Shown piece after piece: positions 26,904-33,761 of a stretch of DNA of 34,191 nt. Source of the stretch: JBECKS01 sp964557005 (lineage in GTDB: Bacteria; Pseudomonadota; Gammaproteobacteria; Pseudomonadales; JBECKS01); contig CAZKYI010000015.1 of the NCBI GenBank assembly GCA_964557005.1, forward strand, positions 1-34,191, read 5' to 3'. The notes under the pieces are model-generated. The model was not told the DNA's origin. It worked only from the letters and a program-made list of their open reading frames with translations, and ran no database searches. Within the stretch, counting starts at the first letter, position 1; every line of letters begins with the position of its first letter. A program made the position numbers and the translations under genes.

Positions 26904-27664
26904 TGCACAAAGACATTCAGTTACGCGAACTTTTTCATTTTTGCTTTCTTGAGAGGCTGCTCAAAACAGCCGATCCAGCTCTGTTTGCGCTCAAAGGCGG
27001 CGTGAATTTACGTTTTTATTTCAACAGCCCGCGCTATTCGGAAGACATGGATCTGGATGTATTTGGCGGCAGTGTCGAAACCCTGAAAAAAAACGGCTAC
27101 AAAATTCTGCAAGATGCGTCCTTTTTGCGGGTGCTGCAAAGTTATGGCATTGAAGCACTGGAAATCAACGATGCCGCCAAAGCAAAACACACCGCTACCA
27201 CGCAACGCTTTCGTCTGAACCTGCTGACAAGTTCTGGCCGTCGTTTGCCTACCAAGGTCGAGTTTTCCCGCCGTAGTAGTGACAGAGCGCATGTTATCCA
27301 TGAGCAAGTAAATACCAGCCTTGCACGTAACTATAAGCGGCTGGCTTTTTCCTTTCCGCATTATTCAGGCGAAGCAGCCGTTATTCAAAAAATCAGAGCG
27401 TTGGCTGGAAGGCCAGCTACACAAGCGCGTGATGTGTTTGATTTGCAAATTCTTGAACGTGGCGGTTATCTGGATAAAACGCAGGTGCACAAGAACAGTA
27501 GCCGCACCGAACGACAAAAGGCAGCCGAGGCCATGTTGTCCCTAAGTTTTGACGATTACCGTAATCAGGTACTCAGTTTTCTCGATGAAGAAAACCAAAA
27601 AGAATTAGGCAACAAACAAGCATGGCAAACCATGCAGGAAAGCCTGCTTGAGTTTTTCGAATAA
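26903..27664 (+). CDS. AbiEii/AbiGii-type nucleotidyltransferase toxin
   Basis: A 253-aa protein with the AbiEii nucleotidyltransferase signature. KGGVNLRFYF (about 31-40) is followed by SPRYSEDMDLDV, where Asp48 and Asp50 are the expected metal-binding acids. A conserved helical part follows (EAAVIQKIRALAGRPATQARDVFDLQIL). In characterised systems this toxin blocks growth, for example by acting on tRNA, and protects against phage by abortive infection. ATG 26903 has no ribosome-binding site, but the promoter position suggests leaderless translation. The antitoxin-like gene follows 14 bases later, the reverse of the usual AbiEi-AbiEii order. Confidence 0.9.
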   Translation: MHKDIQLRELFHFCFLERLLKTADPALFALKGGVNLRFYFNSPRYSEDMDLDVFGGSVETLKKNGYKILQDASFLRVLQSYGIEALEINDAAKAKHTATTQRFRLNLLTSSGRRLPTKVEFSRRSSDRAHVIHEQVNTSLARNYKRLAFSFPHYSGEAAVIQKIRALAGRPATQARDVFDLQILERGGYLDKTQVHKNSSRTERQKAAEAMLSLSFDDYRNQVLSFLDEENQKELGNKQAWQTMQESLLEFFE

Positions 27665-27678
27665 CAAAGAGCGCAACC

Positions 27679-28275
27679 ATGCTGGATATTTTTTCGCGCA
27701 AGCCATTCATTGTTTTTACTACAAGGCACTATGCTGCCGAGGCGAGTGTTTCCCTGTCAGCCGCTTCACACAAACTGACAAGGCTTGAAAAGGACGGCCT
27801 GCTGACCAAAGTTGCCAAAGGCGTTTGGGCGAATACAGGCCACCCTTGGTTCAGTGCCGAAGCCTGTGTGCCGCATTTGCTGGGCAAAGAGCAAGGTTAT
27901 GTGTCTTTCCTGAGTGTGCTGCATAGCGCTGGGTTGATTTCACAAATTCCGGCAACGCTGCAAATTGCAACAACAGGACACAGCCGAACACTCAAATCAC
28001 CGGTTGCTGTTTTTGAGTTTATACAAATCAAACCGACCTTGATGCAAAGCGGCATTGAGTGGAGCGAAACTCATATTCCCTTCTTGCAGGCCACACCGGA
28101 AAAAGCCCTGTTTGACTGCCTGTATATTGCCACCCGCAAAGGCAAACGCTTTGTCAGCCTGCCAGAACTGGATTTTTCCGATGCGGCTTTTGATGAAAAA
28201 CAATTTATAACACTGCTGGAAAACAAAGCACTGCCTGAAAATATTCGCATTGCCATGCGTGAACGATATGGGTAA
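27679..28275 (+). CDS. AbiEi-type antitoxin / transcriptional regulator
   Basis: A 198-aa protein. The first ~60 residues form a winged helix-turn-helix (SVSLSAASHKLTRLEKDGLLTKVAKGVW). The C-terminal part contains a conserved block, HIPFLQATPEKALFDCLYIATRKG, as in COG5340/AbiEi antitoxins. In type IV systems AbiEi represses its operon by binding inverted repeats and neutralises AbiEii without direct contact. The inverted repeat at 26854-26895 is the likely target. The start is ATG 27679, 14 bases after the toxin stop. Confidence 0.87.
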   Translation: MLDIFSRKPFIVFTTRHYAAEASVSLSAASHKLTRLEKDGLLTKVAKGVWANTGHPWFSAEACVPHLLGKEQGYVSFLSVLHSAGLISQIPATLQIATTGHSRTLKSPVAVFEFIQIKPTLMQSGIEWSETHIPFLQATPEKALFDCLYIATRKGKRFVSLPELDFSDAAFDEKQFITLLENKALPENIRIAMRERYG

Positions 28276-28345
28276 GCACTTTTTATACAAATCTGGAGTT
28301 CAACTCCATATTTGCATGATTCGAGCCTATGCTGTTATTAACATG

Positions 28346-28367
28346 ATAAAAAAACTACGTTTTTTAT
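28346..28367 (+). terminator. Possible terminator after the AbiE-like operon
   Basis: Eight-base arms ATAAAAAA/TTTTTTAT around ACTACG. The stem is weak (A/T only), but the T-run is in place; it could act in both directions. Low confidence. Confidence 0.3.
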
Positions 28368-28590
28368 ACATATCGTTGGTGATGTGATAAGAAAACTGCC
28401 TATTTTTATCAGGTTCAGGAACAATGCAGCAACCACCGAGGATTTCTCGGTAGTTCAGCTACCCAGTTATTTATCAAATCTATTGAAATTAATACTAAAG
28501 TTAGTGAGTTTATAAAAAATCACTAACATTCATAATATTAGTATAAATGAGGTGAAATCTGGCAGATCGACAAAGCACTCACTCCTTAAA

Positions 28591-28627
28591 CGTCATTTTG
28601 AGCGAACGCAGTGAGTCGAAAAATCTC
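28591..28627. repeat. Dispersed intergenic repeat, copy B
   Basis: Reads CGTCATTTTGAGCG, then CAGTGAGTCGAAAAATCTC. It shares order and spacing of blocks with copy A (24707-24736) and the ends of copy C (30934-31003). It lies just downstream of the ribbon-helix-helix gene stop. Confidence 0.5.
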
Positions 28628-28653
28628 TAAAACGAAAACAACCCAAAACCCGT

Positions 28654-28932
28654 CTACGCAGCTATTTGCTTCTTGATGGCCTTGAGTTCTTTTTCCATTT
28701 TAAGGATTCGGGATTCGAGAGGGGATTTGGCCGCTAGTCCTTCGACAAGCGTTCTATTCAGCAGTCTCTGATAAGGTACGCCGCTTTCTTCTGCCAGCGT
28801 TTTGAGTTTGGCAAGTGTCTCGGCTTCAATGTTGATAGTGATTTTCACACTCTTGCTCCGAGCCATAGCAGACCGAATTTGATTCGTCTTCGTCTTGTTT
28901 GTTTCAAGATTTTTCAGGTTTAGTTTTTTCAT
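28654..28932 (-). CDS. Ribbon-helix-helix (CopG/BrnA-like) antitoxin-type protein
   Basis: A 92-aa basic protein. The core KSVKITINIEAETLAKLKTLA followed by GVPYQRLLNRTLVEGLA matches a ribbon-helix-helix fold: one strand, then two helices with the Gly-containing turn. Such proteins are usually antitoxins that also repress their own promoter. No toxin of a usual partner type (BrnT, RelE) is found beside it; the nearest candidate is the divergent RhuM-Fic gene. Three CCATAT boxes lie 27-52 bases upstream of its ATG. A shorter start at Met23 (MARSKSVKIT) is possible. Confidence 0.85.
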   Translation of the reverse strand: MKKLNLKNLETNKTKTNQIRSAMARSKSVKITINIEAETLAKLKTLAEESGVPYQRLLNRTLVEGLAAKSPLESRILKMEKELKAIKKQIAA

Positions 28933-28958
28933 TGTAAATCACCTTATCGCGCCAAGTG

Positions 28959-28984
28959 CCATATCTATCCATATAATTCCATAT
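28959..28984. promoter_or_regulatory. Three CCATAT boxes at 10-bp spacing, likely operator
   Basis: CCATAT occurs at 28959-28964, 28969-28974 and 28979-28984, exactly one helical turn apart, with unrelated 4-base spacers. It lies between the divergent ribbon-helix-helix and RhuM-Fic genes. Tandem same-face sites are the kind of target bound cooperatively by ribbon-helix-helix repressors, so autoregulation is inferred. Confidence 0.55.
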
Positions 28985-29065
28985 ACTAAGTGATTACTAG
29001 CGGCTGTCCAGTTATCATTAACAAATCCCGTTTACACCAACACAACTCTACGGAAGGAGTAATTT

Positions 29066-30067
29066 ATGACACAACAACAAATTCAGATTTTCACGACACA
29101 GGATGGGCAAGCTTCTTTACAGGTGACGCTTGAACAGGACACCGTTTGGCTTAATCAGGCTCAGATGGCTGAACTGTTTGGTGTAAGACCACAAAATATC
29201 ACCCTGCATATTAAAAATATCTATAAAGAACAGGAGCTTGGCCAAGAAGCAACTTGTAAGAGTTTCTTACAAGTTCAAAAAGAAGGCCAACGGAGCATTG
29301 AGCGAAAACGGAAGCTTTACAACCTTGATTTGGTTATTTCCGTGGGGTATCGGGTGAACTCGAGTCGTGCTACTCAATTCCGTATCTGGGCTACCCGCAT
29401 TTTGAAGCAACACTTGGTAGAAGGTTACACCTTCAATCAGAGGCGTTTGGAAGAAAAGGGAATAGAGTTTGAACAGGCTCTTGCTTTACTGTCACAAACA
29501 TTAACCAATCAGCAATTAGTGTCTGAGCAGGGTGTGGACGTTTTAAAGGTCGTGGCCGACTACGCACGCACATGGAGCTTGCTACAGGGTTACGACGAAC
29601 AGAGCCTGACGGATAAAACTGTTAAACAAAATGAAATGAAGTCGTTGCTGATAGATGACGTACTCAGTGCCATCACACAGCTTAAAAATGAGTTAGTAAA
29701 AAAAGGGGAAGCATCAGAATTATTTGCCCAGCTTCGTGGAGATGGGCTGGCTTCGGCTGTTGCTACTATCGAACAGGGTTTCGGCGAAGAATTATTTTAT
29801 CCCAACGTGGCTAGCCGTGCGGCGCACCTTTTGTATTTGGTGATCAAAAATCATCCTTTGGCCGATGGTAATAAACGTACAGGCGCATTTTTGTTTTTGT
29901 GGTATTTGCGTTTGAATCAAAACTTGCTAGCCAAACCAGTGGAACAGTTGATTAACGATAACACCTTGGTAGCACTGGCTTTATTGGTGGCAGAAAGTCA
30001 GCCTGCACAAAAGGAATTGATGATACGACTTATTGAACATTTCATTTTGTTGAAGCAAAAGGAGTGA
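29066..30067 (+). CDS. RhuM-Fic/Doc fusion protein
   Basis: A 333-aa two-domain protein. Residues about 1-120 match the RhuM family (WLNQAQMAELFGVRPQNITLHI as an HTH-like element, then YNLDLVISVGYRVNSSRATQFRIWAT). Residues about 190-325 form a Fic/Doc domain with the active-site loop HPLADGNKRTG at 263-273. Lys at the position where AMPylating Fic enzymes have Gly resembles Doc, which phosphorylates EF-Tu; the activity here is untested. No inhibitory helix motif [S/T]xxxE[G/N] is obvious. GGAAGGAG 7 bases before the ATG is a strong ribosome-binding site. It may be controlled by the divergent ribbon-helix-helix protein. Confidence 0.9.
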   Translation: MTQQQIQIFTTQDGQASLQVTLEQDTVWLNQAQMAELFGVRPQNITLHIKNIYKEQELGQEATCKSFLQVQKEGQRSIERKRKLYNLDLVISVGYRVNSSRATQFRIWATRILKQHLVEGYTFNQRRLEEKGIEFEQALALLSQTLTNQQLVSEQGVDVLKVVADYARTWSLLQGYDEQSLTDKTVKQNEMKSLLIDDVLSAITQLKNELVKKGEASELFAQLRGDGLASAVATIEQGFGEELFYPNVASRAAHLLYLVIKNHPLADGNKRTGAFLFLWYLRLNQNLLAKPVEQLINDNTLVALALLVAESQPAQKELMIRLIEHFILLKQKE

Positions 30068-30103
30068 ACAGCAATATTTGTTTAATTTGAGGAGAGTGTT
30101 CGA

Positions 30104-30934
30104 ATGAGTGATTTAATTCAGCGTTTTAAGGAACCTTACTACAAGGTAAATCGTGAGGAAAGAAATGCCTGTGCAATGCTGTACAGTTTTTTGCTTGATC
30201 CTGCTTACATGAAAGAATTTTTAGAAAAGGTAGCTGATAAGATGGAAGGGGAGAACAAGGAAAAGGCAGATAACTTACGATGCTTTTTTGATGAAGCCAA
30301 ATATGAAGCCCATCCCTATTTTGAATACGCCAAGCTGCGTGATGTTTGGTTTTACATGGGTAATTCAGAAAAAAGAAAATTTATTTGTGATAAGTTAAAA
30401 GCGAATAAAGATTGGAAATATCCTGATGAAGGAATCTCTAACAAGGATTTTAACGAGTTATTCAGTAACAAAGTTAAAACAAATAAAACCATTGCATCAC
30501 CCGCGAGATGGAATCATTCTTACTATTTCGATAAGTATGAGAAAACTGATTTATTAAAAGATATTGAATTACTAAATTGGGCATTCAATGCCAAGCCAGA
30601 TATTGTTATTGAGTTTGTAAACAATGGTGGAGTATGCGATCACTATCTTTGTTTTGAAGCAAAACTTGAGTCAAAAGAGTCAAGTTATAAGGGGAAAGTT
30701 AGCCAAATGGATTTGCAAAAGCATATCTTTTTCTTGTTGTCAGACGATGAGGCTTCCAGCACACACATTTTTCTTGCGCGTCAGAAGGATTGTAAAGATA
30801 AAAAAGTTGACGGTTATTTGCATTGGGAAGAAGCATTTCCTAACGATAAGAGTGGGTTTGTAAAGTCCTTCTATGAAAATGTGATACCTCCTAAGCCAAC
30901 CAAAAAACCTCAACAACAGAAAACCACTGGGTAA
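30104..30934 (+). CDS. Putative PD-(D/E)XK nuclease-fold protein
   Basis: A 276-aa soluble protein of no family I recognise. A PD-(D/E)XK pattern is visible: Pro165-Asp166 in AKPDIVIEF, then Glu185-x-Lys187 in HYLCFEAKLE, 18 residues between Asp and Glu, with Gln201 and Gln205 on the following helix. The N-terminal NREERNACAMLYSFLL helix resembles helices that precede such domains. The C-terminus is a Pro/Lys/Gln tail. GGAG lies before the ATG. Codon use is AT-richer than in the left two thirds of the window. The gene is 36 bases after the RhuM-Fic gene. Its stop runs directly into the hairpin element. DNA or RNA cleavage is a hypothesis. Confidence 0.75.
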   Translation: MSDLIQRFKEPYYKVNREERNACAMLYSFLLDPAYMKEFLEKVADKMEGENKEKADNLRCFFDEAKYEAHPYFEYAKLRDVWFYMGNSEKRKFICDKLKANKDWKYPDEGISNKDFNELFSNKVKTNKTIASPARWNHSYYFDKYEKTDLLKDIELLNWAFNAKPDIVIEFVNNGGVCDHYLCFEAKLESKESSYKGKVSQMDLQKHIFFLLSDDEASSTHIFLARQKDCKDKKVDGYLHWEEAFPNDKSGFVKSFYENVIPPKPTKKPQQQKTTG

Positions 30935-31064
30935 CCCGAGCGCAGTCGACGCCTACATGGATGTAGGCGGTAGAGCAACGCAGGAGCAGTTGCCGAGGAA
31001 TCTCCAAAACACAGCTTGTTTTGGAATATCCCCCTTCGCATCTTCCAGCGACACAGCTTGTCGC
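30934..31064. repeat. Multi-hairpin repeat element (includes dispersed repeat copy C)
   Basis: Four stem-loops in 130 bases. Hairpin 1 has 9-base perfect arms CGCCTACAT/ATGTAGGCG around GG (30950-30969). Hairpin 2 is GCAAC/GTTGC (30975-30993). Hairpin 3 is CCAAAACA-cagct-TGTTTTGG (31004-31024). Hairpin 4 is GCGACA-cagct-TGTCGC (31048-31064). Hairpins 3 and 4 share the 11-base apex ACACAGCTTGT but have different, still paired, outer stems. Hairpins 1 and 2 interrupt a copy of the GAGCG-AGTCGA-GAGGAATCTC repeat. It may be a REP/MITE-like mosaic or an RNA. Confidence 0.65.
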
Positions 31065-31122
31065 AAGTTCGTTTATCCTGTCATGTATCCGATTCAATTT
31101 TAATAAAACCTTGGAGGAATAT

Positions 31123-31674
31123 ATGGCAATTTTTAAATCTGAAATGATAGATTTTCCCAATGACAGGCGAATTATGATGCATGCCTTCTTGAGGGATTTA
31201 AATGCCAAGCTCGCAGTGATTGAAAAAAACATTGTTGATGAAGCAAAAAAGTTAAATGAAATTGCTTCCCTGCGTATCAAAGAACCTGGAAATTGGCTCG
31301 AAGATTTTGAAATACATTATGTCATTTCCTTCTATCTTTCTGAAAGCGATCCTGAATATAAGGAAGGCGAAGATAACATTCTTTTTACAATAGAGAGCTG
31401 TTTCTTGAAGCATGAGGTGCAAGAAAATTTTCCTATTTTTGACAATGAAGAACTTTCAGAAAGTTATCTGTCAAGTTATATGTCTTTCAATCCTCTCCAT
31501 TGTTATCTTTTTAATTTAATTTTTCTGAAATTGGGAACACAGTGGAGGAATATTTACCGTATTGATTCTTTTTGGCTTAGTGTCAGCCTTGAATTGCAAT
31601 CTTCATATGAAATAAAACCTGCGAGTGAGGATGAGAAAAAATTCATCAACCGTCCTTATAAAGGGATTCAGTAG
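31123..31674 (+). CDS. Hypothetical protein (183 aa)
   Basis: Not recognised. A soluble, acidic protein. The first half is helical (DRRIMMHAFLRDLNAKLAVIEKNIVDEAKKL). The second half has alternating strands and aromatic residues (FEIHYVISFYLSESDPEY, NILFTIESCFLK). No signal peptide or known motif is seen. ATG 31123 is chosen because GGAGG lies 5 bases upstream; the open frame reaches back to 31021 into the hairpin element, which is unlikely to be coding. AT-rich. It sits between two putative nuclease genes on the same strand, so a partner or immunity role is possible but unsupported. Confidence 0.75.
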   Translation: MAIFKSEMIDFPNDRRIMMHAFLRDLNAKLAVIEKNIVDEAKKLNEIASLRIKEPGNWLEDFEIHYVISFYLSESDPEYKEGEDNILFTIESCFLKHEVQENFPIFDNEELSESYLSSYMSFNPLHCYLFNLIFLKLGTQWRNIYRIDSFWLSVSLELQSSYEIKPASEDEKKFINRPYKGIQ

Positions 31675-31684
31675 GGAATTTTTT

Positions 31685-31734
31685 GTTCCTTGATTACACA
31701 AGGAACTTTGTTATTATCTAAACAATAATAACAA
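31685..31734. promoter_or_regulatory. Two inverted repeats before the PLD-like gene
   Basis: GTTCCTTG-attaca-CAAGGAAC (31685-31706) is followed at once by TTGTTATTAT-ctaaaca-ATAATAACAA (31708-31734); both have perfect arms. The second ends 14 bases before the ATG, so it overlaps the leader or promoter. The first could instead end the upstream transcript, but it is followed only by a broken T-run. Roles are inferred. Confidence 0.5.
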
Positions 31735-31748
31735 AAAGAGTAACTTAT

Positions 31749-32795
31749 ATGGCTGAAACGTTTCTTTCAGGAAAAAAATTAAGTAAGGCAATAAAAAAAG
31801 TGCTTAAAGAGCCTAAAGTACGTTGTGCGGTAGCATTTTGGGGGCATGGCGCTACTGACATGCTCAAGTCTGAAGGTGAGAAGCAGGAGCCAAAAATAAT
31901 TTGTAATCTCGCTTCTGGTGGAACAAATCCAGATGAAATAAAAAAGCTTCAGAAGCGATTTGGCGCAAGCTCTATTAAGCAAATGGATACCCTACATGCA
32001 AAGGTCTACATAGGTGAGAAAAATACCGTTATCGCCTCTGCAAACGCATCTGCAAATGGGCTTGGTTTTGAAGGTATAGAACAGGCGAAATGGCTAGAAG
32101 CAGGGGTGTTGATTAAAACTACTGATGCATTAGTAAAATGGTTTGATGATTTGTTTGAAAAAAGTCGAGAAATTAGCAGGGAAGATATAAGGATTGCAAA
32201 AGACAGGTGGGGAAAAAGGCAAAAATATAAACCTACTTTATTATCATTTTCAGAATATAAGATTACTGATAATTTTCCATTGTTGTATTGGATTGGATCT
32301 GGTGAAATGATTTTAGATAATGAAAGCGTTCAAAATCAAAATAAAGACGGAATTGAAGAAGATGAATTTATCGAAGCTGTTAAGGCCGGGCTTGAATTGC
32401 CAGCATACAGTGAAAAGGATTTATTTGTTAACGGACGGTGGGTTTTATGTTTTCACTTAAATCAAGATTGCTCTGTAAGTAGAAATAAAAAGAACAAACC
32501 TTTTTTCTACTATACAAATAGAGCCGTTAAGGATTCCTTTTCTTACGATGGCGATGACAAGCCTGGTAAGTTTAGCAGTGTTTTTTCTATAGGAGATGAA
32601 CCATCTGAACCATTTAATCTAAATGACGATAACTTTTTTAAATTATTTAAAGAATTAATAGAAGAAGAAAAATACTCAGAATTACTTGATGATACTTCAT
32701 CAGGTTCTGAATGGTATCGTCCTACTAGGTTGCCTACGATGAAAAAGTTTTGGAAAGAGCTATATAAAAAATACAATAGTGCCGTAAACGGTTGA
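31749..32795 (+). CDS. PLD-like (single HKD) putative nuclease
   Basis: A 348-aa protein. The N-terminal ~150 residues match the phospholipase-D/nuclease fold: a strand VRCAVAFWGHGAT, KIICNLASGG, then the catalytic-type LHAKVYIG (His-x-Lys) followed by VIASANASANGLGFEG, the Ser/Asn half of an HKD-like site. The conserved Asp of HxK(x)4D is replaced (Gly-Glu-Lys follows). A single motif implies a dimer, as in BfiI-like enzymes. Residues 160-348 are unassigned, with acidic and aromatic patches (FSYDGDDKPGKFSSVF). A weak AAGAG serves as ribosome-binding site. Nucleic acid cleavage is the likely activity; specificity is unknown. AT-rich. Confidence 0.82.
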   Translation: MAETFLSGKKLSKAIKKVLKEPKVRCAVAFWGHGATDMLKSEGEKQEPKIICNLASGGTNPDEIKKLQKRFGASSIKQMDTLHAKVYIGEKNTVIASANASANGLGFEGIEQAKWLEAGVLIKTTDALVKWFDDLFEKSREISREDIRIAKDRWGKRQKYKPTLLSFSEYKITDNFPLLYWIGSGEMILDNESVQNQNKDGIEEDEFIEAVKAGLELPAYSEKDLFVNGRWVLCFHLNQDCSVSRNKKNKPFFYYTNRAVKDSFSYDGDDKPGKFSSVFSIGDEPSEPFNLNDDNFFKLFKELIEEEKYSELLDDTSSGSEWYRPTRLPTMKKFWKELYKKYNSAVNG

Positions 32796-32821
32796 TTTTT
32801 ATAGTGGGTAAAAAAATAATA

Positions 32822-33712
32822 CTAAACCTCTATTCTCTGCCAAGTTACGACATCAAGAATACCCCAGGCAGCGCCATCTTGAATCTGGCATCGTGGACTC
32901 CAGCCCTCGCTTGGCGAGGGTTTTACATAATCCGAATTTTTGCGTACTTGTTTGCCAAGAACAGATAATTTTTCGTCCAGATAATTTTTAAATTCTTTGG
33001 GCATTCCTGCTATTACATAAAACATGGAAAAACTGTGATGATGGAAATTTACGCTATCGCTTCCCAAAGACCATAGTGTGCCTTTGCCTTTGAAATCATT
33101 TTTTTCGACCCAAGTTGCCGTGTGCTTTAGAATTAAATCTTCCCATTTACCATTCTGGTATTGTTCATTCTCTATAAAATCAACATCTATTTCGATTGAA
33201 GATACCGAACTTGAAGGTATGACCAATAAAGGAAACTCATCAAAAACAGCTTCTCTGAGTTCTTGGACATTTTCTTCGGAATCATAATTCGGATTCCAAC
33301 TATCTGCGTTCCAATCATCTTCATCATCGTCCCAGCTTTGGTTATCGGTACTATAGGAAGCATCTATCCTCAGTTCCCATACGAAAGGCGTTGAGCATGG
33401 AATATATTTTCGACTAAAAGGTATAGTCAGACAGAGTATGAATAATTTGTGTCCATCAAAACAAATATCATGCTCGATAAGTTTTTCAATCTTCTCGCGG
33501 TTTTTATTGGACCACGTTTTCCATTTAGGGCTGGTGGTAGAGATTTCAAAAAATACAACTCTTTTTTCTGGGCTATTAAATCGATTAATTAACAAATCAG
33601 CCAAGTCAAGCGCTCTATCCCTGCTTGAGTGTATGCGCTCGAATTTCTCATTGTAGATATTGATTTTACACGATGCTGGCCATAAAAATTCTTCTGGATA
33701 TGGATATTTCAT
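32822..33712 (-). CDS. Hypothetical protein (296 aa)
   Basis: Not recognised. A soluble protein of mixed strands and helices with a very acidic segment (DDDEDDWNADSW) at about residues 130-141. The C-terminal part is rich in Trp, Gly and His (SDSVNFHHHSFSMFYVIAGMP). No signal peptide or catalytic motif is identified. It lies 49 bases downstream of the FtsZ-like fragment on the same strand, suggesting a shared operon, and converges on the PLD-like gene. A partner role for the FtsZ-like protein is a guess from adjacency. Confidence 0.75.
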   Translation of the reverse strand: MKYPYPEEFLWPASCKINIYNEKFERIHSSRDRALDLADLLINRFNSPEKRVVFFEISTTSPKWKTWSNKNREKIEKLIEHDICFDGHKLFILCLTIPFSRKYIPCSTPFVWELRIDASYSTDNQSWDDDEDDWNADSWNPNYDSEENVQELREAVFDEFPLLVIPSSSVSSIEIDVDFIENEQYQNGKWEDLILKHTATWVEKNDFKGKGTLWSLGSDSVNFHHHSFSMFYVIAGMPKEFKNYLDEKLSVLGKQVRKNSDYVKPSPSEGWSPRCQIQDGAAWGILDVVTWQRIEV

Positions 33713-33761
33713 TATTGAGGCACCTCTAATTTTTTCAGGATTTTATTCAGAATCAATACAC

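Larger units (their letters stand above)
28276..28653. other. Intergenic region with several inverted repeats, no gene seen
   Basis: AT-rich, no convincing ORF. It contains, in order: GGAGTT-c-AACTCC (28295-28307); ATAAAAAA/TTTTTTAT (28346-28367), a possible low-GC terminator for the AbiE operon; a similar AT hairpin at 28386-28410; ACCGAG-gattt-CTCGGT (28435-28451), extended by a mismatch and three more pairs; and a nested inverted repeat. In the last, GTTAGTGA/TCACTAAC (28500-28507 and 28520-28527) lies inside ATACTAA/TTAGTAT (28492-28498 and 28538-28544). The dispersed repeat copy at 28591-28627 completes the region. Roles unknown. Confidence 0.6.

Noticed and set aside
28654..28932. A BrnT/BrnA toxin-antitoxin pair
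   Set aside because: The RHH protein fits the antitoxin side, but no BrnT-like ORF is present on either side.
28959..28984. CCATAT repeats as a CRISPR array or plasmid iterons
   Set aside because: Only three 6-base boxes with 4-base spacers, no cas or rep gene; an operator is the simpler reading.
31004..31064. The tandem hairpins as a type III (ToxI-like) RNA antitoxin
   Set aside because: The downstream 183-aa protein shows no ToxN/AbiQ-like features, and the repeats are only two hairpins with differing stems, not tandem direct repeats.
31685..31706. The GTTCCTTG/CAAGGAAC hairpin as a Rho-independent terminator
   Set aside because: It is followed by TTTGTTATTATC rather than a clean T-run, so it was not called a terminator on its own.
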